From an uncultured Bacteroidota bacterium (GTDB taxonomy: Bacteria; Bacteroidota; Bacteroidia; Bacteroidales; SZUA-534), in assembly GCA_946414435.1 (NCBI GenBank), contig CAMKOM010000006.1:62001-126000 (forward strand): a stretch of DNA of 64,000 nt. The letters are read 5' to 3'. How positions within the stretch are numbered: position 1 is the first letter of the stretch; each line of letters opens with the position of its first letter. Both the position numbers and the translations under genes were made by a program. Of the stretch, positions 25,127 through 33,573 are shown in pieces. Under the pieces are notes generated by a model that saw only the letters and a program-made list of their open reading frames with translations, ran no database searches and was not told the origin of the DNA.

Positions 25127-26446
25127 TCACGGATTTACCATCGACTGCGGCTGGCCGGTAGCCTCAAGCACGTTCCACCAGAAATCGCTGTTAAGGTTGA
25201 TTTTCTTGCGCTCGGCTACGGCAATCGGTATCGGCACAATGGTGAACTGGTGCTTCCAGTAACCCACCACAAAATCGGTCTTGCCGGCCATTGCGGCGTG
25301 CACGGCGTTCTGCGCCAGGATGTTGCAGAATTTACTGTCGTTGGCGTTGGCCGGTGCGCTGCGGATAATGTAGCTCGGGTCGATGTAGCGAAGCGAGAAC
25401 GGGAATTTCTTTGCCGTGAACTCTTCGTTAATCTTGTCGCGCAGGAACACACCGATGTCCTGTTTCTTGATGTTGCCCGACGCATCCTTCTGGTGCTCTT
25501 TAATGTCGAAGAAGTTCTGTCCGGCACCCTCGGCAACCACAACTAACGCGTGCTGTTTGGCCTCAAGACGCTTGCGCAGGCATTTCAGAAATCCATACGG
25601 ACCGTACAACTCAAAATTCATCTCGGGCACCAGCACAAAGTTCACTTCCTGGGTCGATAGGGCAGCATTGGCGGCAATGAAACCCGAATCGCGGCCCATC
25701 AGCTTCAGCAGGGCGATGCCGTTGTAGGCGCCTTTGGCTTCGTTGTGCGCTGAATTAATGATATCGTTTGCCACCGAGAAAGCCGTTTCGAAACCGAACG
25801 ACCGTTCGATGAAGTTGATGTCGTTATCGATAGTTTTTGGAATTCCGGCAACCGAAATACGCAGGCCTCGGCGCTCAATCTCCTCGTGAATGGCGTGTGC
25901 GCCGCGCAGAGTGCCGTCACCGCCAATACAGAACAGAATGTTGATGTTCATAATGTCGAGAGTGTCGACAATTTGTCCGACATCCTGGTTGCCGCGCGAC
26001 GAGCCAAGAATGGTTCCGCCCGACTGATGTATGTAATCGACCAATTTAGGGGTCAGTTCCACAACCTCATGGTTATATTTCGGAACAAGTCCCTCGTAAC
26101 CATACTTAAAACCAATGATGCGCTTCACATCGTAGCGATAATACAAGTGGTTTACAAGGCTGCGAATCACATTGTTTAGTCCGGGGCAAAGACCGCCGCA
26201 TGTAACAATGCCCACTTTGGTCTTGGCCGGCTCAAAGAAAAGCGTCTTGCGCGGACCTGCCTTTTCAAGCGAGAGCGGTTCTTTTTTGCTTTTGCCGCAT
26301 TTCTTGAAATTCTCAAGCGAGTTGTCGTACAGAATGCGGTCGTTATCGGTGGTGAAGTCATAATCGGTCTTCGCCAGTGTCTGAACCAAAGGCGACTCCA
26401 CGTTACCTTTGCCCAACGATTTTACAATGAAATCTTTATTTTCCAT
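25127..26446 (-). CDS. pfkA: 6-phosphofructokinase (group II, probably ATP-dependent)
   Basis: 439 residues, phosphorylates fructose 6-phosphate in glycolysis. The core motifs are GIVTCGGLCPGLNNVIR, IGGDGTLRGAH (Gly at about 177, the residue that goes with ATP use; PPi enzymes have Asp) and AGIPKTIDNDI (Lys at about 201, the residue usual in PPi enzymes). This Gly plus Lys mix is known from the long plant/spirochaete-type PFKs that use ATP. An N-terminal extension of about 75 residues precedes the core. Closed by a terminator. Confidence 0.92.
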   Translation of the reverse strand: MENKDFIVKSLGKGNVESPLVQTLAKTDYDFTTDNDRILYDNSLENFKKCGKSKKEPLSLEKAGPRKTLFFEPAKTKVGIVTCGGLCPGLNNVIRSLVNHLYYRYDVKRIIGFKYGYEGLVPKYNHEVVELTPKLVDYIHQSGGTILGSSRGNQDVGQIVDTLDIMNINILFCIGGDGTLRGAHAIHEEIERRGLRISVAGIPKTIDNDINFIERSFGFETAFSVANDIINSAHNEAKGAYNGIALLKLMGRDSGFIAANAALSTQEVNFVLVPEMNFELYGPYGFLKCLRKRLEAKQHALVVVAEGAGQNFFDIKEHQKDASGNIKKQDIGVFLRDKINEEFTAKKFPFSLRYIDPSYIIRSAPANANDSKFCNILAQNAVHAAMAGKTDFVVGYWKHQFTIVPIPIAVAERKKINLNSDFWWNVLEATGQPQSMVNP

Positions 26447-26475
26447 GTTTTAAGTGTTTGATGTCTACAAAAATA

Positions 26476-26508
26476 GAAAAAGACATCTGAAAAACAGATG
26501 CCTTTTGT
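26476..26508 (-). terminator. Terminator after the acidic hypothetical gene
   Basis: On the minus strand GGCATCTG pairs with CAGATGTC (one G-U) around T-rich loop bases, then a T-rich run. It separates the small acidic gene from pfkA. Confidence 0.7.
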
Positions 26509-26552
26509 ATCGTTTTTTCGCTTTGACCAAATTCCAGTCAAGCGTCCACGGT

Positions 26553-26888
26553 TCAAAACGAGTCATTCATAGTTTCGGCACTGTCATCATCGTTCGAGTC
26601 GTCGGCAAGGTTGCTGAAATCGTTGTCGTCCAAATCATCATCCTTGTTGCCATCATCGAAAAAGTCGTCATCATCAATATTGCCGGTGTCTTCGTTGTTG
26701 ATACGAAGCAGATACATACGGTCTTCGGTTTCGAACGGCAGACCGCAACATAGCTGGCCGTCTTTGTTCGTGAACGAGATAAGATAAGCGTTGAATCCGT
26801 CGGGATACATTGCTTTCACCTGCTCGCGCATCTCTTCGCTAATCTTGTCGAAATCTTTAATTACACGTGGTTTGTTTGTGCTGCCCAT
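26553..26888 (-). CDS. Conserved acidic hypothetical protein
   Basis: 111 residues, cytoplasmic by appearance. The first two thirds (MGSTNKPRVIKDFDKISEEM, then LISFTNKDGQLCCGLPFETE) look like a small conserved Bacteroidales family with no known function; the last 45 residues are almost only Asp/Glu/Asn/Ser, a low-complexity tail. ATG at 26888 is preferred: the frame opens at 26927 but relatives I recall begin MGxxNKxRVIKDF. It has its own terminator. Confidence 0.7.
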   Translation of the reverse strand: MGSTNKPRVIKDFDKISEEMREQVKAMYPDGFNAYLISFTNKDGQLCCGLPFETEDRMYLLRINNEDTGNIDDDDFFDDGNKDDDLDDNDFSNLADDSNDDDSAETMNDSF

Positions 26889-26989
26889 ATAGTGTTGTTT
26901 TTCTGTTAAAAATTCGTCTGTCAGCAACGAGTTGCTAACGGCATCAAATATTCATATTTTTTCATTATGTGCAACACTTGCAAACAATT

Positions 26990-27454
26990 TTATTTATTGA
27001 AGTGATAAACGAACACAATTGTGCCTTCAAACGCCAGTTTCGGGCAGTCTTTTATCTCCATTTTTATGGCGATGCACGCTTTAACAACACCGCGCAAATC
27101 GGTTACCGACAGCATATCGGCGTGCATACGGACGAAACTGCCAGTGAGCACCGGCTGCCCGAACTTCAGTTTCTCGATGCCGTAGTTTATCTGCATCTTC
27201 AAATTTTGCACATCGATAACTTGCTCCCAGTGGTACGGCATCAGCGCAATGGTCAGGTAACCGTGGGCGATAGTGCTGTGAAACGGCGACTCCACTTTGG
27301 CGCGCTCAACATCGGTGTGAATCCACTGGTGATCGTGAGTCACGTCGGCAAATTGGTTAATCTGCTCCTGTGTAATCTGCTGCCAGTCTGATGTACCAAT
27401 CTCTTTCCCCTCAAGAGCTTTCAGTTCTTCAAAATTGTGTATGATATGTTTCAT
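26990..27454 (-). CDS. MaoC-like (R)-specific enoyl-CoA hydratase
   Basis: 154-residue hot-dog fold protein. The hydratase motif is FADVTHDHQWIHTDVERA (about 37-54) with the catalytic Asp and His, followed by HSTIAHGYLTIAL. Family members hydrate trans-2-enoyl-CoA in fatty-acid metabolism. It is a single gene; a hydroxyacyl-CoA partner is not seen nearby. Confidence 0.9.
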   Translation of the reverse strand: MKHIIHNFEELKALEGKEIGTSDWQQITQEQINQFADVTHDHQWIHTDVERAKVESPFHSTIAHGYLTIALMPYHWEQVIDVQNLKMQINYGIEKLKFGQPVLTGSFVRMHADMLSVTDLRGVVKACIAIKMEIKDCPKLAFEGTIVFVYHFNK

Positions 27455-27617
27455 TTCCGTTTTTTATAATTCCGAACGGGTGATATGCAAAAAGTGGGCA
27501 AATTGCAACCGATTTGGAAATAAAAAACGTTTAGGGTTGACAATGAAACAATTGTCGGAACAAAATGACCAATTTAACAGAATTGAATCATATTAAAATA
27601 TGTATAGACGATGCACA

Positions 27618-28319
27618 TTACTTATCCATCGCCAGCCGTAGTCCGCAGATGTCGTTCTTGGCATCGGGGGCGTTTTTGCTGCGGTTCCAAACCCAGCAGG
27701 CCTGCGATGTGTCGTTGAAGCAGCCGCCGCGAATCACATACTGCAGCGATTCGACACCCTCGTAAGGATCGGAACACCACTCCCACACATTGCCGCTCAT
27801 ATCGAAGATTCCCAATTCGTTAGGTGTTTTGGTAGCAACGGTATGCGGATGCGACTCGGAATTTTTTGAGTACCACCCCACTTTGCCAATAACATCGCCG
27901 CCGCTGAACTTATAATTTCCGCTTTTGCTGCCGCCACGTGCCGCATACTCCCACTCATCTTCTGTCGGAAGGCGGAATTTCTGCCCGGTCATTTGGTTCA
28001 GTTTCTCGACAAAAGCCTTACACTCGTTCCAACTAACCGACTCGACGGGCATATCTTTGCTGCGCGAACGCAATGTCGATGGATTTTTTCCCATCACAGC
28101 CTTCCACAACTCTTGTGTCACCTCGGTGCGGCCAATCATAAAGCCTTTAACATCAGTGTCTTCCTGCTTTCCCGGCTCTCCCATATCAAAGGTGCCGCCA
28201 TCAACACAAACCATCTCAAACTTGACGCCGTTGGCCGTAAACTCACGAACCTCGCCGTTCTGTGCAGCCGCAAAACCAGCCACCGTCACCGCAAACAAAC
28301 TGAAAATCAGACGTTTCAT
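27618..28319 (-). CDS. Exported SUMF1/formylglycine-generating enzyme-like protein
   Basis: 233 residues with a signal peptide (ends near AAQ, residue 19). C-type-lectin-like SUMF1 fold: MVCVDGGTFDMG, IGRTEVTQELWKAVMG, FRLPTEDEWEYAARGG, MSGNVWEWCSDPY, VIRGGCFND and a final GLRLA. Relatives include formylglycine-generating enzymes and GldK of type IX secretion. The copper-site cysteine pair of true enzymes is not evident, and GldK is a lipoprotein, so I call only the fold. Immediate neighbours give no function. Confidence 0.88.
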   Translation of the reverse strand: MKRLIFSLFAVTVAGFAAAQNGEVREFTANGVKFEMVCVDGGTFDMGEPGKQEDTDVKGFMIGRTEVTQELWKAVMGKNPSTLRSRSKDMPVESVSWNECKAFVEKLNQMTGQKFRLPTEDEWEYAARGGSKSGNYKFSGGDVIGKVGWYSKNSESHPHTVATKTPNELGIFDMSGNVWEWCSDPYEGVESLQYVIRGGCFNDTSQACWVWNRSKNAPDAKNDICGLRLAMDK

Positions 28320-28493
28320 AATACATCGTTTTAGACTTTCAAGATATAAATAAATATTGGGATTACCGACATCGTATTTTCAATTTGAAAAAAGATGGCG
28401 TATATTGGCACCATATCGCAAGGGCTATCTCATTAAAATTCAACAAAATAACCTCGATTCCTAACTACTAATTCCTAATTCCTAAATATCAAA

Positions 28494-29030
28494 CTATTTC
28501 GCCGACATATACTCGCCCACCCATTTTGTATCCTGCATATCTTTCAGCAGGCGGATAAGGTTGTCGCCGTAGATGACATCGCTAAGAAAATTCATTCCGT
28601 ACTGCGACAGAATCTGCATCTGACCTTCGGTGGGCACGCCGTTCTGTCCGCCCCAGCCAAGCGCCTTCGACTCGCCGAACGGGTATGTGGCGTAGCGCAG
28701 TTTCCACAAGTCTTTGAGCGTGAGTTGGTCGATGCCTTCGGTTTCAAACATATCTATGCGGTCGGGATTGGCTTTCGAAGGCTCGGCACCGCCAAACTGA
28801 CGAAGAAATGTCTCGTATTTGATAAAACGCACGGTTGGCTTGCCTTCGTACGGTTGGCAATGGATTCCGTAGGTAACAACCTCAAGGCCAGCCGTGGGCA
28901 TCAGACTCACGCAGAACGAATATCGCGCCAAGCGGAACGCTTCGGGGTTGTCGGCGCCTTTACGCATCAGCACCTGCGCATTCGCCGAAAGGCCAACCAT
29001 AACCATCAGAACAGCAATCAGTTTCCTCAT
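28494..29030 (-). CDS. Exported hypothetical protein
   Basis: 178 residues with a signal peptide (MRKLIAVLMVMVGLSANA, cleavage near residue 18). The rest is a soluble alpha/beta-looking chain with no motif I know; RYATYPFGESKALGWGGQNG and PTEGQMQILSQYGMNFLSD are its most distinct parts. It starts 3 nt after the stop of the polytopic membrane gene, so the two probably form one unit. Confidence 0.65.
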   Translation of the reverse strand: MRKLIAVLMVMVGLSANAQVLMRKGADNPEAFRLARYSFCVSLMPTAGLEVVTYGIHCQPYEGKPTVRFIKYETFLRQFGGAEPSKANPDRIDMFETEGIDQLTLKDLWKLRYATYPFGESKALGWGGQNGVPTEGQMQILSQYGMNFLSDVIYGDNLIRLLKDMQDTKWVGEYMSAK

Positions 29031-29033
29031 ATC

Positions 29034-29657
29034 TCAATCGATTAAAAACGATACTGCGGCCAGCACAATCAAGATGCAGCCCGTGAGTGTCTTTTGGTGA
29101 TGCTCGAAAATGTGCCAGTTCAGGCGGCTCAGGCCTTTGGTGCCGATATAGACGAGCGTTAGCATAGTGCTCACTGTAGCAACAAGATAGATGGCCGATG
29201 TAACCAGAATTCCGCGCCAGCCGAACACGCCCGCAGGCAAAAAATAGACCTCGAGTTCGATGCAGGGCGAGAAGAACATCGCCACAACCATTGAGCCGAT
29301 GACGGCGCGTTTGGTTTTTGCCTGCCGCGCATCGTCGAAATGGTCGTGATGGTGATGGCCGCGCCCAATGAAATCGGAAACAATGAAAATGACACCCAAA
29401 ACGGCCAGAACAGCGGGCGCCACCCAGTGCGTCAGTTCGGCGTGGTTGCTCGAGAGTTGGAATCCCGCAAGGCCAATCAGAATGCCGATAATCACAGTGC
29501 TTGCAATGTGTGCGGCGCCGATGAGCGCAGTGGCGTGCAGCGTCTCGCGCATTGTCCAGCGCTCGCTCTTACCCACGGCCACAATGGGCAGCCAGTGGTT
29601 TGGAATGGCGGCGTGGACAAGGCTCAACAGCAAACTGCCCGAAATAATCTGCCACAT
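29034..29657 (-). CDS. Polytopic membrane protein, NicO/RcnA-like metal transporter candidate
   Basis: 207 residues, about six hydrophobic segments. The first segment ends in HAAIPNHWLPIVAVG, like the H-x-x-x-P-D/N-H motif of nickel/cobalt exporters; a cytoplasmic-type loop is rich in histidine (GRGHHHHDHFDD, about 98-109) and FFSPCIELEVYFLP is a second conserved-looking site. These features fit divalent-metal transport, but this is an inference. It is 6 nt from pepE upstream and 3 nt from an exported hypothetical gene downstream. Confidence 0.6.
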   Translation of the reverse strand: MWQIISGSLLLSLVHAAIPNHWLPIVAVGKSERWTMRETLHATALIGAAHIASTVIIGILIGLAGFQLSSNHAELTHWVAPAVLAVLGVIFIVSDFIGRGHHHHDHFDDARQAKTKRAVIGSMVVAMFFSPCIELEVYFLPAGVFGWRGILVTSAIYLVATVSTMLTLVYIGTKGLSRLNWHIFEHHQKTLTGCILIVLAAVSFLID

Positions 29658-29663
29658 TCGCTA

Positions 29664-30377
29664 TCAGAAATTTAAAAGAAAATCAAAATCTTCGTCAGGT
29701 TCAAGCTCAATGGGCTGACGGCCATTGATGAACAAGCGCAAATTGTTCTTGCCCACATAGCGGACGTGTCCGTCCTCAACGTTGAGCATACAGCCTTCGC
29801 GCAAGCCCACAACGGTCGATTTCGGGTTGGCGGCCAGATACTCCAGAATGCGTTCCTCGCGCGTCTCGCCGCCGTGGCCTTCAATCTGACGGTCGGTGTA
29901 GTGCGGATTGATTTGGAACGGCACCAGCCCGAAGGTGTCGAAGCCCAGCGGGTCAACCACGGGCATATCGTTGGTTGTCTGCATTGTGGGGCAGGCCACG
30001 TTGGCGCCCGCACTCCAGCCCACGTAAGGCGTTCCTGCCTGCACACGGCGGCGCACAGGCTCAATCAGGCCGTTCTGATGCAGATGGCGCACCAAATTCC
30101 AGGTGTTGCCACCACCAACCACAATGGCGTCGGCAGTCTCAACGGCTTCAACCTGATTATCAAACCGATGTATCGATTTCACACTCAGGCCGAAATCGCG
30201 GAATCGGCGGTTGACTTTCGCCTCATAATCGTCGAAACTGAACGTCACAGCAGCATATGGAATGAAAACGATGTTCTGCCGCCCGTTCAAAAAGCGCGCA
30301 ATCTCGTCTTTCGAGTACTCTAGAAACGGCTCGCCAGCCATTGTCGAATTGCTTATCAGAAGAAGATGCATATTCAT
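29664..30377 (-). CDS. pepE: Dipeptidase E (alpha-aspartyl dipeptidase)
   Basis: 237-residue cytoplasmic serine peptidase, family S51, which cleaves Asp-X dipeptides. The nucleophile is the Ser in YVGWSAGANVACPTM; AIVVGGGNTWNLVRHL and FQINPHYTDRQ (catalytic His) are also present. Length is typical. Two ATGs (30377 and 30371) are possible starts. Confidence 0.93.
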   Translation of the reverse strand: MNMHLLLISNSTMAGEPFLEYSKDEIARFLNGRQNIVFIPYAAVTFSFDDYEAKVNRRFRDFGLSVKSIHRFDNQVEAVETADAIVVGGGNTWNLVRHLHQNGLIEPVRRRVQAGTPYVGWSAGANVACPTMQTTNDMPVVDPLGFDTFGLVPFQINPHYTDRQIEGHGGETREERILEYLAANPKSTVVGLREGCMLNVEDGHVRYVGKNNLRLFINGRQPIELEPDEDFDFLLNF

Positions 30378-30419
30378 TTATTGATTAATTGATTAACTGA
30401 TTGATAGAATGACAGAGAT

Positions 30420-31553
30420 TTAATTAATTGCCACTCGTTTTGCAATGTTCCCGACCTTAACAATATAAACGCCTGTGTTTTTGATATTTATTGTGCGGAC
30501 GCGGCACGCCACATCCCTACAAACCAATCTTCCCATTGCATCATAAACACGGATTTCTTCCGTAGCTTTCTCAACCACAATGTTTTTGCCGTAAGCATAG
30601 ATGCTAACTGCATTGGCGGCGGATTCGGTGACGGGGGTAACATCTGTTTCTTTCCGACCACGTTCTATGGTGACGGAGGATTTGTATCCCCATAAAACAC
30701 GACATCCACTATAGTTCCAATCAGGATCCCATGCATGAGGTTCTCTTTCAAATTCACAATATATAGTCGCTGTACATCCAAAAAACGCTTGGAAGCCAAT
30801 GAATGTAACCGAATTGGGGATGGAGACTGATGTCAGGCCGCAACAATTAAAGAACGCAAAGATGCCGATGCTTGTAACCGAATTGCCTATGGTGACTGAT
30901 GTCAGGTTGTTGCAACCATCGAACGCAAAGTCACCAATACTTGTAACCGAATTGGGAATAACTACTTCTTTTTCATCACCGACGTATGCCGTGAGTTTTG
31001 TTTTCGTGGCATCAGAAAATATGAATCCATCTTCATCAGGGATTGCATTAACATTTAGAGCTCCCCACGGACTACCTTCCGCACTACCCGAATAAACTAT
31101 GTTTTTTACGTTGCAAAAAGCACCTTCGCCTATGCTCGTAACCGAATTGGGGATGGTAACTGATTTCAAGCCGCTGCAATAAGCAAACACACGTTCGCCG
31201 ATGCTTGTAACCGAATCGGGTATGATGACTGATGTCAGGCCTCTGCAACCTTCGAACGCAAAGTCACCAATGCTTGTAACCGAATTGCCTATGGTGACTG
31301 ATGTCAGGCCTTCGCAATATAAGAACGCACTTTCGCCAATGCTTGATACCGCATATTTTACACCATCGAACTCTACTTCGGCAGGAATAACAATGTTGCC
31401 TTCGAGGTTATTGTCATAATATATTTTTCCAACTGAAACTTCGTGTTTTTCGGCATCGGTAATAGTGTACTTCAGGTTACCAATGGTAAAACCTTCGGCC
31501 CACGCCTGCCCAGCAAACGCAACAGCCGCAAAAAGCGTCATTAGTCTTTTCAT
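30420..31553 (-). CDS. BspA-like leucine-rich repeat protein with type IX sorting-like domain
   Basis: 377 residues. Signal peptide ends near QAWA (residue 19). Seven LRR_5 repeats of about 23 residues with the pattern SVTIxNSVTSIGxxAFxxCxxLT. Between repeats 4 and 5 sits a 50-residue module (YSGSAEGSPWGALN...TAYVGDEKEV). The last 70 residues (IYAYGKNIVVEK, EIRVYDAMGRLV, TGVYIVKVG) resemble the Por secretion C-terminal sorting domain. Expected at the cell surface; BspA proteins bind matrix proteins or mediate attachment. The next gene upstream is a longer paralogue with the same ends. Confidence 0.9.
   Translation of the reverse strand: MKRLMTLFAAVAFAGQAWAEGFTIGNLKYTITDAEKHEVSVGKIYYDNNLEGNIVIPAEVEFDGVKYAVSSIGESAFLYCEGLTSVTIGNSVTSIGDFAFEGCRGLTSVIIPDSVTSIGERVFAYCSGLKSVTIPNSVTSIGEGAFCNVKNIVYSGSAEGSPWGALNVNAIPDEDGFIFSDATKTKLTAYVGDEKEVVIPNSVTSIGDFAFDGCNNLTSVTIGNSVTSIGIFAFFNCCGLTSVSIPNSVTFIGFQAFFGCTATIYCEFEREPHAWDPDWNYSGCRVLWGYKSSVTIERGRKETDVTPVTESAANAVSIYAYGKNIVVEKATEEIRVYDAMGRLVCRDVACRVRTINIKNTGVYIVKVGNIAKRVAIN
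30495..30522. repeat. Diverged GTAGGGACG-type palindromic repeat inside the sorting domain
   Basis: Imperfect palindrome reading GTGCGGACGCGGCACGCC then ACATCCCTAC. It is a decayed copy of the element at 31668-31697 and encodes the VCRDVACRVRT stretch of the C-terminal domain. Confidence 0.5.
30964..31114. repeat. BspA spacer module, copy 1
   Basis: About 150 bp coding for the non-LRR module that ends in NIVYSGSAEGSPWGALN when read on the minus strand. It is nearly identical in DNA to 32116-32266 and 32862-33012. Confidence 0.75.
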
Positions 31554-31595
31554 AATTTGCTGATTAACTGATTAATTGATTGGTTGAATGCGGAT

Positions 31596-33521
31596 TTAAT
31601 TTATTACCACACGTTTTGCAATGTTTCCAACCTTAACAATATAAACGCCTGTACCATTGATGTTTATTGTAGAGACGTGGCGCGTCGCGTCTCTACACAC
31701 AAGGCGCCCCATTACATCATAAACACGGATTTCTTCCGCAGCATTCTCAACCACAATGTTTTTGCCGTAGGCATAGATGCTAACTGCATTGGCGGCGAAT
31801 TCGGTGACGGGGGTACTAGGTTCGGTTGCTTGTTTCCAAACAATCTCACCTTTGTATTCTTCACCACACCAAACACTAGACCAATTAAGCGGCTTGCTTT
31901 CAAAATCACAATATATAGTCGCGGAACAACCATCGAACGCATCTTTACCGATGCTCGCAACGGAATTAGGGATGGTGACCGATGTCAGACTATTGCAACA
32001 AAAAAATGCCTTTTCACCGATGCTTGTAACCGAATTTGGAATGGTGACTGAAGTCAGACTGCTGCAACCGCCAAACGCCCCCGTGCCAATGCTTTTAACC
32101 GAATTAGGAATAATGACTTCTTTTTCAACACCGACGTATGCCGTCAGATTCGTTTTCTCTGCATCAGAATATATGAATCCATCTTTATCAGGGATTGCAT
32201 TAACATTAAGTGCTCCCCACGGACTACCTTCTGCGCTACCCGAATAAACTATGTTTTTTACATAGCGGAACGCTTTGTCACCAATGCTTGTAACAGAATT
32301 TGGAATGGTGACTGATGTCAGGCTAGTGCAGCCATCGAACGCTAAATAATCAATGGTTACAACCGATTCAGGAATAGTTACTGATGTCAGGCCAACGCAA
32401 TCTTCGAACGCTTCGGGACCAATGGTTGTAACGGAATTGGGAATAGTGACTGATATCAGACTTTTACAATTGCTGAACGTATAGTCGCCAATACTCTTAA
32501 CCGATTCGGGTATAGTGACTGATGTTAAGCCAACACAATTCCAGAACGCCCCCCAACCAAAGCTTGTTACCGATTCGGGTATGGTGACTGTTGTCAGGCT
32601 GACACACCCACAAAAAGCACAGTTGCCAATGGTTTTAACCGAATTAGGGATGGAAACTGATGTCAAACCGCTACAATCCATGAACGCTTTTTCACCGATG
32701 CTCGTAACAGAATCAGGGATGGCAAGTGATGTCAGTCCGCTGCAATCTCTGAACGCATAGCCACCAATTTTAGTAACCGATTCGGGTATGGTTACTGATG
32801 TTAGGTTGCGGCAACCCGCGAACGCATAGTCTCTAATGCTTGTAACCGTATTGGGAATGATGACTTCTTTTTCATCACCAACGTATGCCGCCAGATTCGT
32901 TTTCTCGGCATCTGAATATATAAATCCACCTTCATCAGGGATTGCATTAAAATTTAGTGCTCCCCACGGACTACCTTCCGCGCTACCCGAATAAACTATG
33001 TTTTTCACATAACCAAACGCATCCTTACCGATGCTCGTAACAGAATTGGGAATGGTGACTGTTGTCAGGCCAATGCAATACCAAAACGCATCGCTACCAA
33101 TGCTTGTAACCGAATTGGGAATGATAATTGATGTCAGGCCATGGCAATTAGAGAATGCATCGCTACCAATGCTTGTAACCGAATTGGGAATGGTGACTGA
33201 TGTAAGGCCGCTGCAATTACGGAACGCATAGTTGCCAATGGTTGTAACCGAATTGCCAATGGTGACTGATGTCAGTTTGCTGCAACCACTGAACGCAGAG
33301 CTGCCAATGCTTGTAACTGCATATTTTACCCCTTCGTTTTCAACTTCGGCGGGAATAACAATGTCGCCTTCGGGTTTATTGTCATTAGATATTAATCCAA
33401 CTGAAACCTCATGTTTTTCGGCATCAGTAATGGTGTACTTCAGGTTGCCAATGGTGAAGTCATCGGCCCACGCCTGCCCGGCAAACGCAACAGCCGCCAA
33501 AAGTGTCATTAATCTTTTCAT
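31596..33521 (-). CDS. Large BspA-like leucine-rich repeat protein with type IX sorting-like domain
   Basis: 641 residues. Signal peptide almost identical to the neighbouring paralogue. Seventeen LRR_5 repeats of about 23 residues, two copies of the SGSAEGSPWGALN module, and a 70-residue C-terminal domain with YGKNIVVENAAEEIRVYD and TGVYIVKVGNIAKRV, like the type IX sorting signal. The repeats alternate NSVTSIG and ESVTSIG forms. Tandem duplication with the 377-residue gene 42 nt downstream is evident from both protein ends and DNA. Surface adhesin-like role is inferred from the BspA family. Confidence 0.9.
   Translation of the reverse strand: MKRLMTLLAAVAFAGQAWADDFTIGNLKYTITDAEKHEVSVGLISNDNKPEGDIVIPAEVENEGVKYAVTSIGSSAFSGCSKLTSVTIGNSVTTIGNYAFRNCSGLTSVTIPNSVTSIGSDAFSNCHGLTSIIIPNSVTSIGSDAFWYCIGLTTVTIPNSVTSIGKDAFGYVKNIVYSGSAEGSPWGALNFNAIPDEGGFIYSDAEKTNLAAYVGDEKEVIIPNTVTSIRDYAFAGCRNLTSVTIPESVTKIGGYAFRDCSGLTSLAIPDSVTSIGEKAFMDCSGLTSVSIPNSVKTIGNCAFCGCVSLTTVTIPESVTSFGWGAFWNCVGLTSVTIPESVKSIGDYTFSNCKSLISVTIPNSVTTIGPEAFEDCVGLTSVTIPESVVTIDYLAFDGCTSLTSVTIPNSVTSIGDKAFRYVKNIVYSGSAEGSPWGALNVNAIPDKDGFIYSDAEKTNLTAYVGVEKEVIIPNSVKSIGTGAFGGCSSLTSVTIPNSVTSIGEKAFFCCNSLTSVTIPNSVASIGKDAFDGCSATIYCDFESKPLNWSSVWCGEEYKGEIVWKQATEPSTPVTEFAANAVSIYAYGKNIVVENAAEEIRVYDVMGRLVCRDATRHVSTININGTGVYIVKVGNIAKRVVIN
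31668..31697. repeat. TGTAGAGACG palindromic repeat inside a BspA gene
   Basis: Perfect 10-bp arms TGTAGAGACG/CGTCTCTACA around TGGCGCGTCG. Elements of this GTAGAGACG form are dispersed palindromic repeats in Bacteroidetes and other phyla. This copy is in frame and encodes the VCRDATRHVST part of the sorting-like domain. Confidence 0.65.
32116..32266. repeat. BspA spacer module, copy 2
   Basis: Second near-identical copy of the 150-bp module; see 30964-31114. Confidence 0.75.
32862..33012. repeat. BspA spacer module, copy 3
   Basis: Third near-identical copy of the 150-bp module; see 30964-31114. Confidence 0.75.
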
Positions 33522-33573
33522 AAGAATTGTTATTTTATTTTCAAAATTACAACTTTTAATTCCTAACTCCTAA

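Larger units (their letters stand above)
31900..33350. repeat. LRR_5 tandem repeat array (69-bp units)
   Basis: About seventeen units of 69 bp, each coding for one 23-residue leucine-rich repeat; several adjacent units are more than 85 percent alike by eye. Two 150-bp modules interrupt the array. Confidence 0.85.

Noticed and set aside
27618-28319. Calling the SUMF1-like gene gldK
   Set aside because: It has an ordinary signal peptide, not a lipoprotein signal, is short, and no gldLMN genes follow.
31900-33350. Regular repeats that might suggest a CRISPR array
   Set aside because: Units are 69 bp, in frame, and encode LRR_5 repeats; there are no unique spacers between constant repeats and no cas genes.
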